Shown here: positions 37,730 to 48,078 of the stretch, in pieces
Position numbering within the stretch: the first letter of the stretch is position 1
How the letters are laid out: every line of letters starts with the position of its first letter
Notes under the pieces: generated by a model
Database searches by the model: none
The model's input: only the letters and a program-made list of their open reading frames with translations
Told to the model about the DNA's origin: nothing
Origin: Methanobacteriota archaeon
GTDB lineage: Archaea; Methanobacteriota; Methanobacteria; Methanobacteriales; Methanobacteriaceae
Reading direction: 5' to 3'
Assembly (NCBI GenBank): GCA_023411115.1
Contig: JAEYPF010000010.1
Coordinates: forward strand, 186,001 to 250,000
Length of the DNA: 64,000 bases
Position numbers and translations under genes: made by a program

Positions 37730-38224
37730 ATGGATACTGAAGGCCAGACATCTATAGAATTGATTCTTTTAATAGGATTTGTACTGGTACTTGTTCTGGG
37801 AATTGCGTCATTCTTTGGAGATAATATTGAATTAAACCAGGCTATGGCTGCAGCAAGGAGTGGAGCAATAGAGGGGGCAAATACAGATAGTTTTGCAATT
37901 TATCCTGAAGATACATTTAAAAATTACACAACAGAGCATCAACGACTTTTAAGCCAGAGCAGCGTGAAAATAATAAGGATAGACTATACCAATCACGGAT
38001 TTAATGACAAATATAATAAAACAAAGGTGCAGCTCCAAATCACTGCTTCCGCCATCAATGTGCCAGATCCAAATGATAGAAATGTTTTAGGAGATCGTGT
38101 TAACTTTTATACAAGAAAAAGTATATGTGAATCATTTGATACTGCTTATCAGACGAATGATGTGTTTAATCCTGCTTTCTCAAATAGGTATGTGTTTACA
38201 ACTGTTAATGTCAGGTGGATTTAA
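37730..38224 (+). CDS. class III prepilin-like protein
   Basis: 164 residues. MDTEGQTSIELILLIGFVL is a class III archaeal prepilin signal: cleavage is expected between Gly5 and Gln6 (QxSxE-like QTSIE), leaving a hydrophobic helix for pilus packing, followed by a soluble domain rich in Asn/Asp. Requires the EppA-type peptidase, which is not in the window. TATA box at 37701-37709, 25 nt before the ATG, no ribosome site, so leaderless like the gene before it. Its stop abuts the stop of the convergent glycosyltransferase. Confidence 0.8.
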   Translation: MDTEGQTSIELILLIGFVLVLVLGIASFFGDNIELNQAMAAARSGAIEGANTDSFAIYPEDTFKNYTTEHQRLLSQSSVKIIRIDYTNHGFNDKYNKTKVQLQITASAINVPDPNDRNVLGDRVNFYTRKSICESFDTAYQTNDVFNPAFSNRYVFTTVNVRWI

Positions 38225-39196
38225 TTATATTATCATGGAATTAAGAGTATATGCTAAAATTATCCCTATAGCACCAAAAAGAATCCCAATTAGCCATACA
38301 ATCAGTACAACGTTTTTTTCTGACATAGGTCTTCTTAAAACAGATCTGATAAGGGAATTAAAGCCTCCATCTGGAGCTATGAGTTTTCCATCATCTCCCA
38401 CTCTGGTTGGAGTATGATTCTGTCTTTCAACGACTCCTGCACTGTAAAATTTCAAGACTGCATCGATTATATTTGGGAGAAGTACAATGAAAGCGATGAT
38501 TTTTACACGTCCTATAAATGCCACAAGCACTATACATGCCCCAATGATAAGCGTTCCTACATCCCCTGGAAAAACACGTGAAGGATGTCTGTTGTAAAAT
38601 AAAAATGCAAGAAGAGCCCCTAACATTGCCATTGTTATTATAGCAACGTTAAACTTGCCCATTATAATAACAGAAATAGTAAGAGAGACCATTGCAATTG
38701 CTCCAAGACCAGATTCAACCCCATTTAATCCAGCAAGCATATTTGTTAAATTAGCACCAATAGATACTGCTATAGGCATTGATAACATGTAAATAATACC
38801 TACACTTGGAGGAGCAATCCACATAATTGGCAGTCCTGCAAGCCAGAGCAAAATAAGCTTTTCCTTAGAAGATAGCATCACAAGGTCGTCTACCATACCT
38901 ACTATACCAACTAAAAGAATTACAACCAATGTTACCATAAACTGGTACTGGAAGGTGGGATACAAAGCCATTCCAATAAACATTCCCAATATAAAACCAA
39001 ATAAGATCCCTATACCGCCCATTTCAGCTACAATTGGCTTCGTGGGCTTGTGTATATCTTTACCAACTATCTCAGCATCTTTTAATTTATTAATTAATCT
39101 AGGCATGGTCACAAATGTCATTGAAAATGCAAAGAGACCACAAATACATGAAACCACTAGTAACATCTGATAGTCGCCAAAAAACATATCCGCCAT
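38225..39196 (-). CDS. MraY/WecA-type glycosyl-1-phosphate transferase (GT4)
   Basis: 323 residues, about ten membrane helices. Family motifs: early HKPTKPIVAEMGG, the Mg-binding VDDLVML, ANLTNMLAGLNGVESGLG, and GDVGTL, followed by a polar loop RQNHTPTRVGDDG. Transfers a sugar phosphate from a UDP-sugar to dolichyl phosphate or another polyprenol, the first step of N-glycan or pseudomurein precursor synthesis. Which of the two cannot be told here. Confidence 0.87.
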   Translation of the reverse strand: MADMFFGDYQMLLVVSCICGLFAFSMTFVTMPRLINKLKDAEIVGKDIHKPTKPIVAEMGGIGILFGFILGMFIGMALYPTFQYQFMVTLVVILLVGIVGMVDDLVMLSSKEKLILLWLAGLPIMWIAPPSVGIIYMLSMPIAVSIGANLTNMLAGLNGVESGLGAIAMVSLTISVIIMGKFNVAIITMAMLGALLAFLFYNRHPSRVFPGDVGTLIIGACIVLVAFIGRVKIIAFIVLLPNIIDAVLKFYSAGVVERQNHTPTRVGDDGKLIAPDGGFNSLIRSVLRRPMSEKNVVLIVWLIGILFGAIGIILAYTLNSMII

Positions 39197-39280
39197 TGAA
39201 TCACCGTGTCAACTATTTCACTCGTTTTACTTGAAGTATTGAAAGTAAAGTAATTTAATTAAGTATCTAATGATGTTATT

Positions 39281-39745
39281 TTATCGCTTTATAAGGCAAT
39301 AAACGGTCCTGAGAGGAATACCTAACTTTTCAGATATTTCCTTCGCTGAAAAACCATTATTATGTAATTTTTTCACTTCATCTTCTGTTTCTTTAGAATA
39401 TTTAGGTTTTCTACCCCTTTTTAATTTGGTATCTTTAAGATAATAAACCGTTTTAATAGGAATTTCAAGCCTATCCGATATCTCTTTTGGACTAATTCCG
39501 TCATCTATCATTTTTTGAATATCTTCGGCTTCAGTATCACCATATTTTTTAGGTCTACCCCTTTTAATTACAGGTTCAACCTCAATTCCAAGTTCAGATA
39601 ATGCATTTAAATATTTTTTTGAAGTTCTAGGATACAAACTACTTGGAACTTTAATCTTTTTAAGATTTGGATATCTGTCCAGAAGCTCCATAATAACCTG
39701 TGAGGATAATGCTTTTTTTACATAAATTTCATTTTCATTATCCAA
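39281..39745 (-). CDS. DNA-binding protein with two basic-hook + HTH repeats
   Basis: 154 residues. The N-terminal 60 (LLDRYPNLKKIKVPSSLYPR, TSKKYLNALSELGIEVE) resemble the archaeal DUF1699 type. Then come two copies of a unit made of an AT-hook-like basic motif (KRGRPKKY, then KRGRKPKY) and a helix-turn-helix (DDGISPKEISDRLEIPIKTVYYL; NNGFSAKEISEKLGIPLRTVYCL). Two hooks plus two HTHs imply binding to a bipartite AT-rich site. Regulatory target unknown. Confidence 0.75.
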   Translation of the reverse strand: MDNENEIYVKKALSSQVIMELLDRYPNLKKIKVPSSLYPRTSKKYLNALSELGIEVEPVIKRGRPKKYGDTEAEDIQKMIDDGISPKEISDRLEIPIKTVYYLKDTKLKRGRKPKYSKETEDEVKKLHNNGFSAKEISEKLGIPLRTVYCLIKR

Positions 39746-39821
39746 AATACCACCATATTACATAGTTTTCTAATAAGATAATTTAAAATTTACTAATATT
39801 CAAAAATATTCTGAACATACG

Positions 39822-41393
39822 TTACTTTTTGATCATCTCTAAGAATTTTTGTGCACGTTTAGATGTGGGTTTTCCAAAAGTTTCAATTTTCTCTTTTTCA
39901 GCTGTAACTTTTTTAGGATCAACTGAAAAAAGAGTGGCTGCAACTTCAATAGGTAATTTTCCAGTTATGTTTAAAATAGCAGCACCAACTGAGGGTGGAT
40001 CTGACTTAACATGAAGTCCCTTAACTCTATTTTCAATTTCAAATTTCTTTGCTACGGTTTCCCTCATATTTTCTATATACTCTATCTTTTCATCAGTATA
40101 TTCCTTTAAAATCTTAACTACCTGCTTATCAAAATCTTCAAAAGCTTTTAATTGATTAGTATCAAGATTTGGACGAAGATTCGGGAAAGGCCCAGAATAT
40201 TTATTCCTTCTATCATATGATGTGGTTAAATAGTATTTTAAAATGTCCCATAAAATAAGGATCCTTGGCATTTCAACAAATAGCTTCATTTTAACTTCTT
40301 TTCTAGTCTGAAGGTCATTTTCTAGCTCTTTATTCATAATGCCATTATTATCAACGAGGTTGTTATCCTTAAGTATTTCATTTAATTTATCATCCCTTAT
40401 ATCTGCCTTATCTTCAATATCTGAAGTTATGGAATCTGCAACACCAATTGCGGTTTTAAGGGCATTATCGTAAATTTCAACCTTAGTTTTATTCTTTAAA
40501 AACACATCTAAAACATCGTCAAGAATTCCATCAGCTATTTCCCTTGCAAATTTCACATAAGCAATTGAAAGAGCCGTTTGGACCTGTTTATCATTTATAA
40601 TAGCTGGTTTTTTCCTGTGAAATTGTAAAAATTCAATACGTGCATTAGGGCCGTATTCTTTTCGAATTTCCTTTTCATAGTTTAATTCATCGTCTATATC
40701 GATGTTTACCCTTTTTCTAATCCATCTGCCATCTTCAAGCACCCGAACAACTAAAGAGACTGTTTTAACCAATCCTCTTTTTTCATGTTTCAATATTCTA
40801 ACCATGTTTCGGAATGCTTCTCTTCCAAGGGGTGATAAATCAGATATTCTTACCATATATTCCCCTGATAAAGGTAAATATTTAAGGGTGCCTAATCTAT
40901 AAACTCCCTGATTATTTTTTTCTAACTTTAAGTCCTTTGATCCGCAGCTGCATTCTCCAGATTGAACAAATTCAATTTCATGATGCCTGAACTTTTTTTT
41001 GCAGACATTACAGGTTATGGTTGCAAATTCTTCAAGATGTCCAATGGCAATTTTATGGGATGCAATAGAAGATTTAACCCGATCTAAAATATTTTTTTTA
41101 GCCGCAGCCTTCATTCTAAAGTACTGAGTTTGTCGGGTAACATCATGTATGTCTTCTGCCTTTAATTCAGTGGTGGGGGATCTAGAAGGCCGGATTAAAG
41201 ATCGATATGGTGCCTTGTAGCCTTTAATTTCCATGGTGTCACGTAGTTCATACAGGTCGTCTATATTTTCCTGTAAATAATGATAAACAGTGATAAAGCT
41301 TTCAAAATCACTGATTTTATCTACCTGTATTCTTTGACGCTTTATTCTATCAAGGAATTTTTCAGCCCTTGCAATTAAGACAGATTCGTTCAT
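39822..41393 (-). CDS. DUF530-like conserved methanogen protein with zinc-ribbon-like Cys
   Basis: 523 residues, no membrane segments. Long helical regions surround a Cys pair set ITCNVCKKKFRHHE ... GECSCGSKDLK (about residues 125-155), a likely zinc site. I recognise it as the DUF530 type found in methanogens; function unknown. The ATG at 41393 has AGGGAATGAA before it and is preferred to a TTG 18 bp upstream. It lies 36 bp after metG on the same strand, so may be co-transcribed. Confidence 0.72.
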   Translation of the reverse strand: MNESVLIARAEKFLDRIKRQRIQVDKISDFESFITVYHYLQENIDDLYELRDTMEIKGYKAPYRSLIRPSRSPTTELKAEDIHDVTRQTQYFRMKAAAKKNILDRVKSSIASHKIAIGHLEEFATITCNVCKKKFRHHEIEFVQSGECSCGSKDLKLEKNNQGVYRLGTLKYLPLSGEYMVRISDLSPLGREAFRNMVRILKHEKRGLVKTVSLVVRVLEDGRWIRKRVNIDIDDELNYEKEIRKEYGPNARIEFLQFHRKKPAIINDKQVQTALSIAYVKFAREIADGILDDVLDVFLKNKTKVEIYDNALKTAIGVADSITSDIEDKADIRDDKLNEILKDNNLVDNNGIMNKELENDLQTRKEVKMKLFVEMPRILILWDILKYYLTTSYDRRNKYSGPFPNLRPNLDTNQLKAFEDFDKQVVKILKEYTDEKIEYIENMRETVAKKFEIENRVKGLHVKSDPPSVGAAILNITGKLPIEVAATLFSVDPKKVTAEKEKIETFGKPTSKRAQKFLEMIKK

Positions 41394-41428
41394 TTCATTC
41401 CCTAAAATCAATTTTTATATAAAATAAA

Positions 41429-43414
41429 CTATTTTATTCTTTCACCAACATCAGTATTTTCTGCATTTAAAACACTTAAATTGTCAGAAGTTGCAAGTAT
41501 CATGCCCTCAGATTTTATTCCAAAGAGCTTTGCTGGTTTTAAATTCACTAAAACAACGACTTTTTGACCTTTTATATCTTCAGGAGCATATTTTTTAGCA
41601 AGACCGGCAACAATCTGTAATTTTTTCTCTTTTATATCTACCATTAATTTTAATAAGTTCTCAGAGCCTTCAACACGTTCTGCTCTGATTATTTCACCAA
41701 TTCTTAAGTCTATTTTTGCAAAATCTTCTATACTTATAATATCCTTCATAGTTTCAGTTTCCTCTAAATTTTCATAAAGTGCTTCTTTTTCTTTTTCAAT
41801 TACATCATCATCAATTTTAGAAAATAATGGTTTAGGTTTACCAATTTTGTGGCCTGCTTGAATGAATTCACTGGCCTTTTTCCAGTTAGTTGCTTCATCC
41901 ACATTTAAATTCATAATATCCATTATTTGTGGAGCTTTAACTGGAATATAAGGAGTTAATATTACGGAAAGTGTTTTTGCAAGTTGATTGCTTAAATATA
42001 AACAATTTGCAGCTTCCTTCTTGTTTTCTTTCACCGCTTTCCACGGTTCTTTGTCATTGAAATACTTGTTACCGAATTTTGCAAGTTTAATTATTTCAAT
42101 AAGACCTTCTCTGAATTTAAAGTTTTCTATAAGCTCAGATACTACATCTGGTATTTTGACAATTTTATTTTTAAATTCACTGTCGTATTCATCAAATTCA
42201 GATGGTTCTGGTATTTCTCCATCAAAAAATCGGTTTGTAAAAGTGAAAGTCCTGTGTAAAAAGTTTCCAAGTACATCTGCAAGTTCATCATTTACTCGGC
42301 GCTGGAAATCATCCCATGAAAAATCTGTGTCACGGCCAAGGGGTGCATTTATGGTAAGATAATATCTTACAATATCAGAATCAAATTTTTCAAGGAATTC
42401 AGATGCCCAAATAACCCAGTTTTTGCTTGTTGACATCTTCCGTCCTTCAAGCGAAAGATATGCACCTGCAACTACATTATCAGGGAGTTTACAGCCATAG
42501 CCCATAAGTAATGCAGGCCAGAATATTGCGTGGTGGTATATGATATCTTTTCCTATAAAATGGATTGCTTTATCATTCCAGTAATCTTCCCATGGCTTAT
42601 TCCCTTTCCGGCTCCATTGTGCAGCCGACGATATATATCCAAGGAAAGCTTCACCCCATACATATATTATTTTACCATCAGCATCTTCAAGTGGGACTGG
42701 GATTCCCCATTCCATGTCTCTAGTTAAAATCCAATCTTTCAAACCTTCTTTTATCCACTGAAGTGCATAGTTTTTGACATTTGGTGGTAATTCATTATTT
42801 CCTTCGATCCATTCTTTTAATGCGTTTTCAAAATGACTTAATTTAAAGAAGTAATGTTTAGATTCTTTAATTTCAGGAGTGGAACTGCAGATAAGGCATG
42901 CCGGTTCTTCAAGCTGGATTGGATCCAAATGTCTTCCACAGGTCTCACAATGGTCTCCTCTTGCTCCTTCGCCCTTACAATGAGGGCAAATTCCTTCAAC
43001 ATATCTATCAGGTAAAAATCTCTTGCATTCATTACAATAAGGCTGTTTAATAACCTGTTCATAAATATAATCATTTTCATAAAGTTTCAAGAAAAAATTC
43101 TGTGAAATTTGGTAATGAATAGGATCCGTTGTCCTTGAAAAATTGTCAAAAGAAATGTTACATAAATCAAGGTCATGTTTTATCATTTTATGAAATTTAT
43201 CTGCGATTTCTTTAGGAGATTTTCCTATTTCTTCCGCTCTGACCGCAATTGGTGTCCCATGTTCATCAGTTGCACAAACAAAGAGAACATCGACATCATT
43301 CATTCTATTATAACGTGCATAGATATCCGCCGGAATATAAGTCGATCTTAAATGCCCTAAATGGCAGGGCCCGTTTGCATATGGTAGTGCACTGGTGATA
43401 AATACTTTACTCAA
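41429..43414 (-). CDS. metG: methionyl-tRNA synthetase
   Basis: 661 residues, class I synthetase. HIGH appears as HLGH (18-21), the zinc knuckle domain has CNECKRFLPDRYVEGICPHC and CETCGR ... CLICSS (four Cys pairs, the two-zinc form), and KMSTS appears in GRKMSTSKNW. The C-terminal 110 residues are the tRNA-binding OB domain (KIDLRIGEIIRAERVEGSEN). The start is TTG at 43414 with AAGGAGG 7 nt upstream. The 345-bp gap to priL (43415-43759) holds the divergent promoters and nothing else seen. Confidence 0.96.
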   Translation of the reverse strand: MSKVFITSALPYANGPCHLGHLRSTYIPADIYARYNRMNDVDVLFVCATDEHGTPIAVRAEEIGKSPKEIADKFHKMIKHDLDLCNISFDNFSRTTDPIHYQISQNFFLKLYENDYIYEQVIKQPYCNECKRFLPDRYVEGICPHCKGEGARGDHCETCGRHLDPIQLEEPACLICSSTPEIKESKHYFFKLSHFENALKEWIEGNNELPPNVKNYALQWIKEGLKDWILTRDMEWGIPVPLEDADGKIIYVWGEAFLGYISSAAQWSRKGNKPWEDYWNDKAIHFIGKDIIYHHAIFWPALLMGYGCKLPDNVVAGAYLSLEGRKMSTSKNWVIWASEFLEKFDSDIVRYYLTINAPLGRDTDFSWDDFQRRVNDELADVLGNFLHRTFTFTNRFFDGEIPEPSEFDEYDSEFKNKIVKIPDVVSELIENFKFREGLIEIIKLAKFGNKYFNDKEPWKAVKENKKEAANCLYLSNQLAKTLSVILTPYIPVKAPQIMDIMNLNVDEATNWKKASEFIQAGHKIGKPKPLFSKIDDDVIEKEKEALYENLEETETMKDIISIEDFAKIDLRIGEIIRAERVEGSENLLKLMVDIKEKKLQIVAGLAKKYAPEDIKGQKVVVLVNLKPAKLFGIKSEGMILATSDNLSVLNAENTDVGERIK

Positions 43415-43759
43415 ATTTATTCCTCCTTACTCAAAAATGAATGACAAAGTTCATAAACCCTGAAATTCATGATTTAAATTATAATAAGATATAAAAGCCC
43501 TAAAAAGCTGAAATAGTAATTAGTATGTATATATAAAATTTCTGAATTTAAATATATATTATTTTTCTATTTTATATATTTTAAAATAGACTGATGTTCT
43601 ATTTTTTAATTCGGTTGAACCCTTTAAAATATTTATTTACATCATGTGTCATATTTACGTATTCTTATATGACCGTTCTTATTTTATGAAATTCAAAGCA
43701 CTAGAATGCATCCATACAGTAACTATTTATAATAAAGAGAATCAGAAAGCAATAACCAT

Positions 43760-45064
43760 ATGATACCAATGTCCTTTATAAATCCTTTATCTGATGAAGG
43801 AAAACAAATAGTCAGGGAAGATGGAGGGGATTTAGATCGGATATTTGACGAAAATATAACGCTTATAGAGGCAATTAACTCCATTAAATCTCAAGAAATA
43901 TCAGATGACAAATACATACCCCGAAATTATGTTGACCTCGTGATTAAAAGGGTAGAATGGTACATTGAGAAAAAAAATGATCCTAAATACAACTATAAAA
44001 AATACGCTTTTCTATTTGATCCTAAAATTACAAAATTTGATACAATTGCATTTTATATTCTCTGTCAGGCCGTAGCAATTAAATTTGGCCCTAATTCCAG
44101 AGAAAGTAGAGCTTTAGTAGAATTACAAGGACAAATTATTGAAAATAGACTTGAAGAACTTTATGAAAGAGATAGATCAGAAGTTGTAGCTAAAATAATG
44201 AATAATCTTATTGTTCAGGATAAAATTAAATGGACATCACTGGCTGATCTTTTAGGCTCAAAGAAAATTAATCTCCAGGATTTAGTTTTAAAGGATGGAG
44301 AAGTTATATTAGACTGGGAAGACTTTATGGAATATTTTGGAGATGTTGTAAGACTCCAACAGCCCGAAAGAATGTACAACGTGTTTATTGGAAATAGGAT
44401 TAAAGAACTCATCATGATCAAAATGATCATGCAGAACACTGAAAATTACATAAAGAATGTGCATGAAATAGCAGGACGTGAAGTAGAACCCAATTCAACG
44501 CTACTAAAAATTGCAGAAGAAGTATCAGAGGCTCTATCAAAAGAAATGATGTATTATGGAACTGTTGGAGATGGTGGAGGTGAAATCAAAGCTTCGCCAC
44601 TGGACATTGAAAAGTTTCCACCATGCATTAAAAAAGCTTTAGATGGAATTAAATCCGGTGGAAGGAACGAAGTCATTGTTTTATTTTTAACACCATTTTT
44701 ATCATATGCAAGACTTTATCCTTCAGTTTTCAGGAGAAATACAACTTTAAAACTGTCTGATGTTGATAAAGACCTTAAAATTGCTGAAAATGAGATTTTG
44801 CCCATGATTCATGATGCAGCAGATCGATGCAGTCCACCGCTTTTTGATGATCAACCACAGGAAAAGATCAATATAAATGCAAAGCTCGGGTTTGGAATGC
44901 ATGATAAGTTGAGTCTTCAACATGAAGGAGAAACGACATGGTACACACCAATGAGCTGTGAAAAGGTAAAATTAAATATGCCTGCTTTGTGCAAACCAGA
45001 CAAAACATGTAAGGGCATAACAAACCCCCTGTCTTATTACAATAGAAAGATGAGGGAAAAGTAA
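43760..45064 (+). CDS. priL: DNA primase large subunit PriL
   Basis: 434 residues. The C-terminal domain has the four cluster-binding Cys in the expected places: PPCIKKALDG, RCSPPLFDDQ, SCEKVKLNMP/LCKPDKTCKG, forming a [4Fe-4S] site. Works with PriS to start DNA synthesis. A TATA box at 43726-43734 is 30 nt before the first ATG, so it may be leaderless; the second Met (MSFINPL, 43769) is an alternative start. Followed 35 bp later by priS. Confidence 0.92.
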   Translation: MIPMSFINPLSDEGKQIVREDGGDLDRIFDENITLIEAINSIKSQEISDDKYIPRNYVDLVIKRVEWYIEKKNDPKYNYKKYAFLFDPKITKFDTIAFYILCQAVAIKFGPNSRESRALVELQGQIIENRLEELYERDRSEVVAKIMNNLIVQDKIKWTSLADLLGSKKINLQDLVLKDGEVILDWEDFMEYFGDVVRLQQPERMYNVFIGNRIKELIMIKMIMQNTENYIKNVHEIAGREVEPNSTLLKIAEEVSEALSKEMMYYGTVGDGGGEIKASPLDIEKFPPCIKKALDGIKSGGRNEVIVLFLTPFLSYARLYPSVFRRNTTLKLSDVDKDLKIAENEILPMIHDAADRCSPPLFDDQPQEKININAKLGFGMHDKLSLQHEGETTWYTPMSCEKVKLNMPALCKPDKTCKGITNPLSYYNRKMREK

Positions 45065-45099
45065 TTAACTATAATAATTGAAATTAAAAGGTCAAATTC

Positions 45100-46071
45100 A
45101 TGGAATTTTTCAAACAAGCAACTCCTGAGGAACGTAGAATCTATTATAGAGAAGAATGGGACATCAATCAAGTCCCCGAGTTCGTATTAGATTTTCTTGA
45201 AAACCGTGAATTTGGGTTCGACCACTTTGGAAGGGGACCTAATGACCGCTACAAAGTCTTCAATACCCCCCAATATCTCAAGCGTTTTTTAAGGACTAAA
45301 ACACCGTTTGCAGCATATTGTTCAGTTGCTTTTTATGAAAAACCACGTAAAAGAGAGGGATGGATGAAATCAGAGCTTGTTTTTGACGTTGATGCCAAAG
45401 ATATCCCCATCAGAACATGTAACTGTGATAACGTGTGTGAAATATGTCTTAATGAAGCTAAAGAGATTGTAAGTAACATCATAGATACATTAAAAGAGGA
45501 TTTAGGCCTAAATAACATTCATCTAATTTACTCTGGGAGAGGATATCACATACGTGTCCTTGACGAGCCTGTTATGAGTATGGACAGTGATGTGCGTTCT
45601 CAGATTTTAAAATACGTTGTGGGAGCTGATGTTCCCAACGATGAATACGAAGATGGAAATGAAAAATTCAATCCTCCACATTTCGTTATCCCCTTTGGAT
45701 ATCCAAAAGTATTTACAGATAGAGTCAAATATGCACTTCTTCACTTGACTGAAGGCTCGCAGATCGATGATGTTAATATGAAACTTTTAAAAGATGTTTT
45801 AAAAAACAGGGATCTTTTAAGAGATGATCAGTGGGGTCCATTTAAAAATGAAATTGGCCCTGTAAGATATAAAAAAGTAATAAAAGGTATTGCATCGTTG
45901 AATATGAGCTTAGTAGATGGAAAAGTTTCAATCGACCTTAAAAGAATACTCAGGCTACCTTCTTCTCTACATTCCAAAGTGAGTATGAGGTGTACCGAAG
46001 TTAAAAATATTGAAACTTTTGACCCGTTTAAAGATGCTGTTCCTAAGTTTGTCTGGGAAAGGAATGATTAA
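45100..46071 (+). CDS. priS: DNA primase catalytic subunit PriS
   Basis: 323 residues, archaeo-eukaryotic primase. Catalytic acidic motif ELVFDVDAKD, zinc-binding CNCDNVCEIC, nucleotide-binding YSGRGYHIRV, and the third Asp in VDGKVSIDLKRI with RLPSSLHSK near the end. Length and motif order are complete. In an operon with priL; convergent with cca (6 bp between stops). Confidence 0.95.
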   Translation: MEFFKQATPEERRIYYREEWDINQVPEFVLDFLENREFGFDHFGRGPNDRYKVFNTPQYLKRFLRTKTPFAAYCSVAFYEKPRKREGWMKSELVFDVDAKDIPIRTCNCDNVCEICLNEAKEIVSNIIDTLKEDLGLNNIHLIYSGRGYHIRVLDEPVMSMDSDVRSQILKYVVGADVPNDEYEDGNEKFNPPHFVIPFGYPKVFTDRVKYALLHLTEGSQIDDVNMKLLKDVLKNRDLLRDDQWGPFKNEIGPVRYKKVIKGIASLNMSLVDGKVSIDLKRILRLPSSLHSKVSMRCTEVKNIETFDPFKDAVPKFVWERND

Positions 46072-46077
46072 ATCATT

Positions 46078-47463
46078 TTAACGCCAAAGATACACGTTTT
46101 TATTCAAGTATTCATAAAAAAACAATAAAATATCATTATTCACTTCTTCAGATTCCAGAAACTCCAGAATATCTACTATTTCATATTGGTTTAAAATTTC
46201 AGCTTTAATATGTTTTCCAAATTTAAGAAATCCGATTTTTGTTTCGTTTAAAATATTATTAAGAAATGATTTCACGTCTTTATGTTTTCTTTCAATTTCT
46301 GCAGTCCATCTGTCTTCTTCAATATAGGCCTTGCTTCCATATTTATCTGCAAAACGTTCTTGATGACTTTTTGACCATACAAAAGGTCCAAGATGTTTTT
46401 TTACTTTGGGAAGTTTCCATACTTCCATTTCAAGCAATATTAAAACATCGTCTTTTTCATCTGTCCATGAATCTGTATTGAATATTCTGAAGTCTTCTCT
46501 TTCTAAAACTCCCTTTACTGAATTCTCTGTCTTTTTAATCTGAGGATACAGGGCATCTGCAGGTATTTCAGGAGGTTTAAACCTGATTAAAAATGTTTTT
46601 GTATCCCTAGTTTTAAATTCATTTTTTATTTCATCAAGGTTCAAATCAATATTTTTTTCAAAGAAATAATCTTTTTTTGGATTATTAAGGAAGTTCCTTG
46701 ATGCCACGATAAATTCAGACATCTTTTGAAGCTTTAAAGCTGCCGCAACATTTCTATTTTTATCTGTAGGGTCAATGACAACAAGGGGTTCATTAAATAG
46801 TTCTCCAGTTCCGTAGTTTTCAAGATCTATTTTATAATTAGGGCTCCATTTTTCAGCCGCAGCTTTTAAGACATCTAAAAAGGAGCCGTAATAAATCACC
46901 AGAAGTTCACAGAGATATCCCGAAAATCCGCTCACTTTAAATTCTGCACTGTAAGTATGGATAGATTCCATGAATTTTTTAAGCAGTAAAACTTCATCCT
47001 TCTGATTTTCCTTTAAATTCTTCCTTACATATTCCGTATGTAATATTGTTCTGTCTACCGCTGATTTAAGCTCTTCTGCACTTTTAATAATATAACATGG
47101 TACAAAATCAATTTCAAATCCTTCAATAAATCCTGTAACATATGGGTGAGATGCATATCGTAGTTCATATTTGCCCTGCATTTTCTCAATACATCTATTC
47201 CCTAAAAAAAGGCCACATTCCTTTAAATCTTCTTCAGAAGTGCATAGCGGGAATTTTATGAAAATATCAACATCTGCTTTTCCAGAAAGCCATGTGCCTT
47301 TAGCGACTGAACCTACAAGAACCGCTTCTGCATCAATATTGTTCTCCTTCGCAATTTCATTTATAGCACTGATTAACCTGTTTGATAATGACTTTACTTT
47401 TTCATTTTCTTCTTCTGTAGGTTTTATTTTCTTTAGCACACTGTTAAAATCGATATTTTCCAA
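46078..47463 (-). CDS. cca: archaeal (class I) CCA-adding tRNA nucleotidyltransferase
   Basis: Adds or repairs the 3'-CCA of tRNAs. The nucleotidyltransferase site GSVAKGTWLSGKADVDIFIK carries the catalytic Asp pair, with a third Asp in FEIDFVPCY; about 461 residues as usual for the archaeal class. Several in-frame starts exist (TTG 47475, GTG 47472, TTG 47463); I prefer TTG 47463 because GGTGA stands 5-6 nt before it. Last gene of the minus-strand run DHQ synthase II, HPr-kinase-like, thpR, cca. Confidence 0.93.
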   Translation of the reverse strand: MENIDFNSVLKKIKPTEEENEKVKSLSNRLISAINEIAKENNIDAEAVLVGSVAKGTWLSGKADVDIFIKFPLCTSEEDLKECGLFLGNRCIEKMQGKYELRYASHPYVTGFIEGFEIDFVPCYIIKSAEELKSAVDRTILHTEYVRKNLKENQKDEVLLLKKFMESIHTYSAEFKVSGFSGYLCELLVIYYGSFLDVLKAAAEKWSPNYKIDLENYGTGELFNEPLVVIDPTDKNRNVAAALKLQKMSEFIVASRNFLNNPKKDYFFEKNIDLNLDEIKNEFKTRDTKTFLIRFKPPEIPADALYPQIKKTENSVKGVLEREDFRIFNTDSWTDEKDDVLILLEMEVWKLPKVKKHLGPFVWSKSHQERFADKYGSKAYIEEDRWTAEIERKHKDVKSFLNNILNETKIGFLKFGKHIKAEILNQYEIVDILEFLESEEVNNDILLFFYEYLNKNVYLWR

Positions 47464-47508
47464 ATTATTCACCAAACTATGTAGTTACTGAAAATAATTA
47501 AATAAAAT

Positions 47509-48072
47509 TTAGTCTTCTTTTTTAAGGTCAAATTCTTTTACTACAGTATAAACCGGCCCGGTATCACGTCTGAGTACACTTTCCATGAGCAAAAGTTTAC
47601 TAATTTTCATTTTTCCAATTTTTATTTCTTTTAGATCCTCTATTTTTGATATAAGAGCGTCTTTATTTTTAGCTCCCCTAACTCGCCCCATTGTTAGGTG
47701 TGGAACATAGCTTCTTTCTTTTTTAAAACCTAATTTCACAAAATCTTCATCCATGTCCATCTGTAGATTCGAAAAAGATTCTGAATCTTCTACTCCAAGC
47801 CACAATACTCTTATATATCTTGGATTCGGAAATACACCTACACCATTGATAGAAAGTTCGAAGGGTTCATAATTCTGCACTTTGTTTTCTACAGCATCGA
47901 TGATTTCTTCAGTTTTTTCTTCATCTATTTCACCGAAAAATTTGAAGGTAAAGTGTAAGTTATGGGGTTCCACGAACTTCACAGGTGCATCAGCTTCTTT
48001 TAATTGCTTTTGCACTTCAGTTATTTTATCTTTAAGTTCTTCATCAATATATGCAGCTAAAAATGCCCTCAT
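47509..48072 (-). CDS. thpR: RNA 2',3'-cyclic phosphodiesterase (2H family)
   Basis: 187 residues with both HxTx motifs of the 2H phosphoesterases: HLHFTFKFFGEID type (NLHFTFKFFG with His-Phe-Thr) at about residue 42 and HLTMGRVRG at about residue 128. Hydrolyses 2',3'-cyclic phosphates at RNA ends. GGTGAT is 5 nt before the ATG, 6 bp after the upstream gene. The pairing with cca in one operon suggests tRNA end repair. Confidence 0.92.
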   Translation of the reverse strand: MRAFLAAYIDEELKDKITEVQKQLKEADAPVKFVEPHNLHFTFKFFGEIDEEKTEEIIDAVENKVQNYEPFELSINGVGVFPNPRYIRVLWLGVEDSESFSNLQMDMDEDFVKLGFKKERSYVPHLTMGRVRGAKNKDALISKIEDLKEIKIGKMKISKLLLMESVLRRDTGPVYTVVKEFDLKKED

Positions 48073-48078
48073 GAAAAA

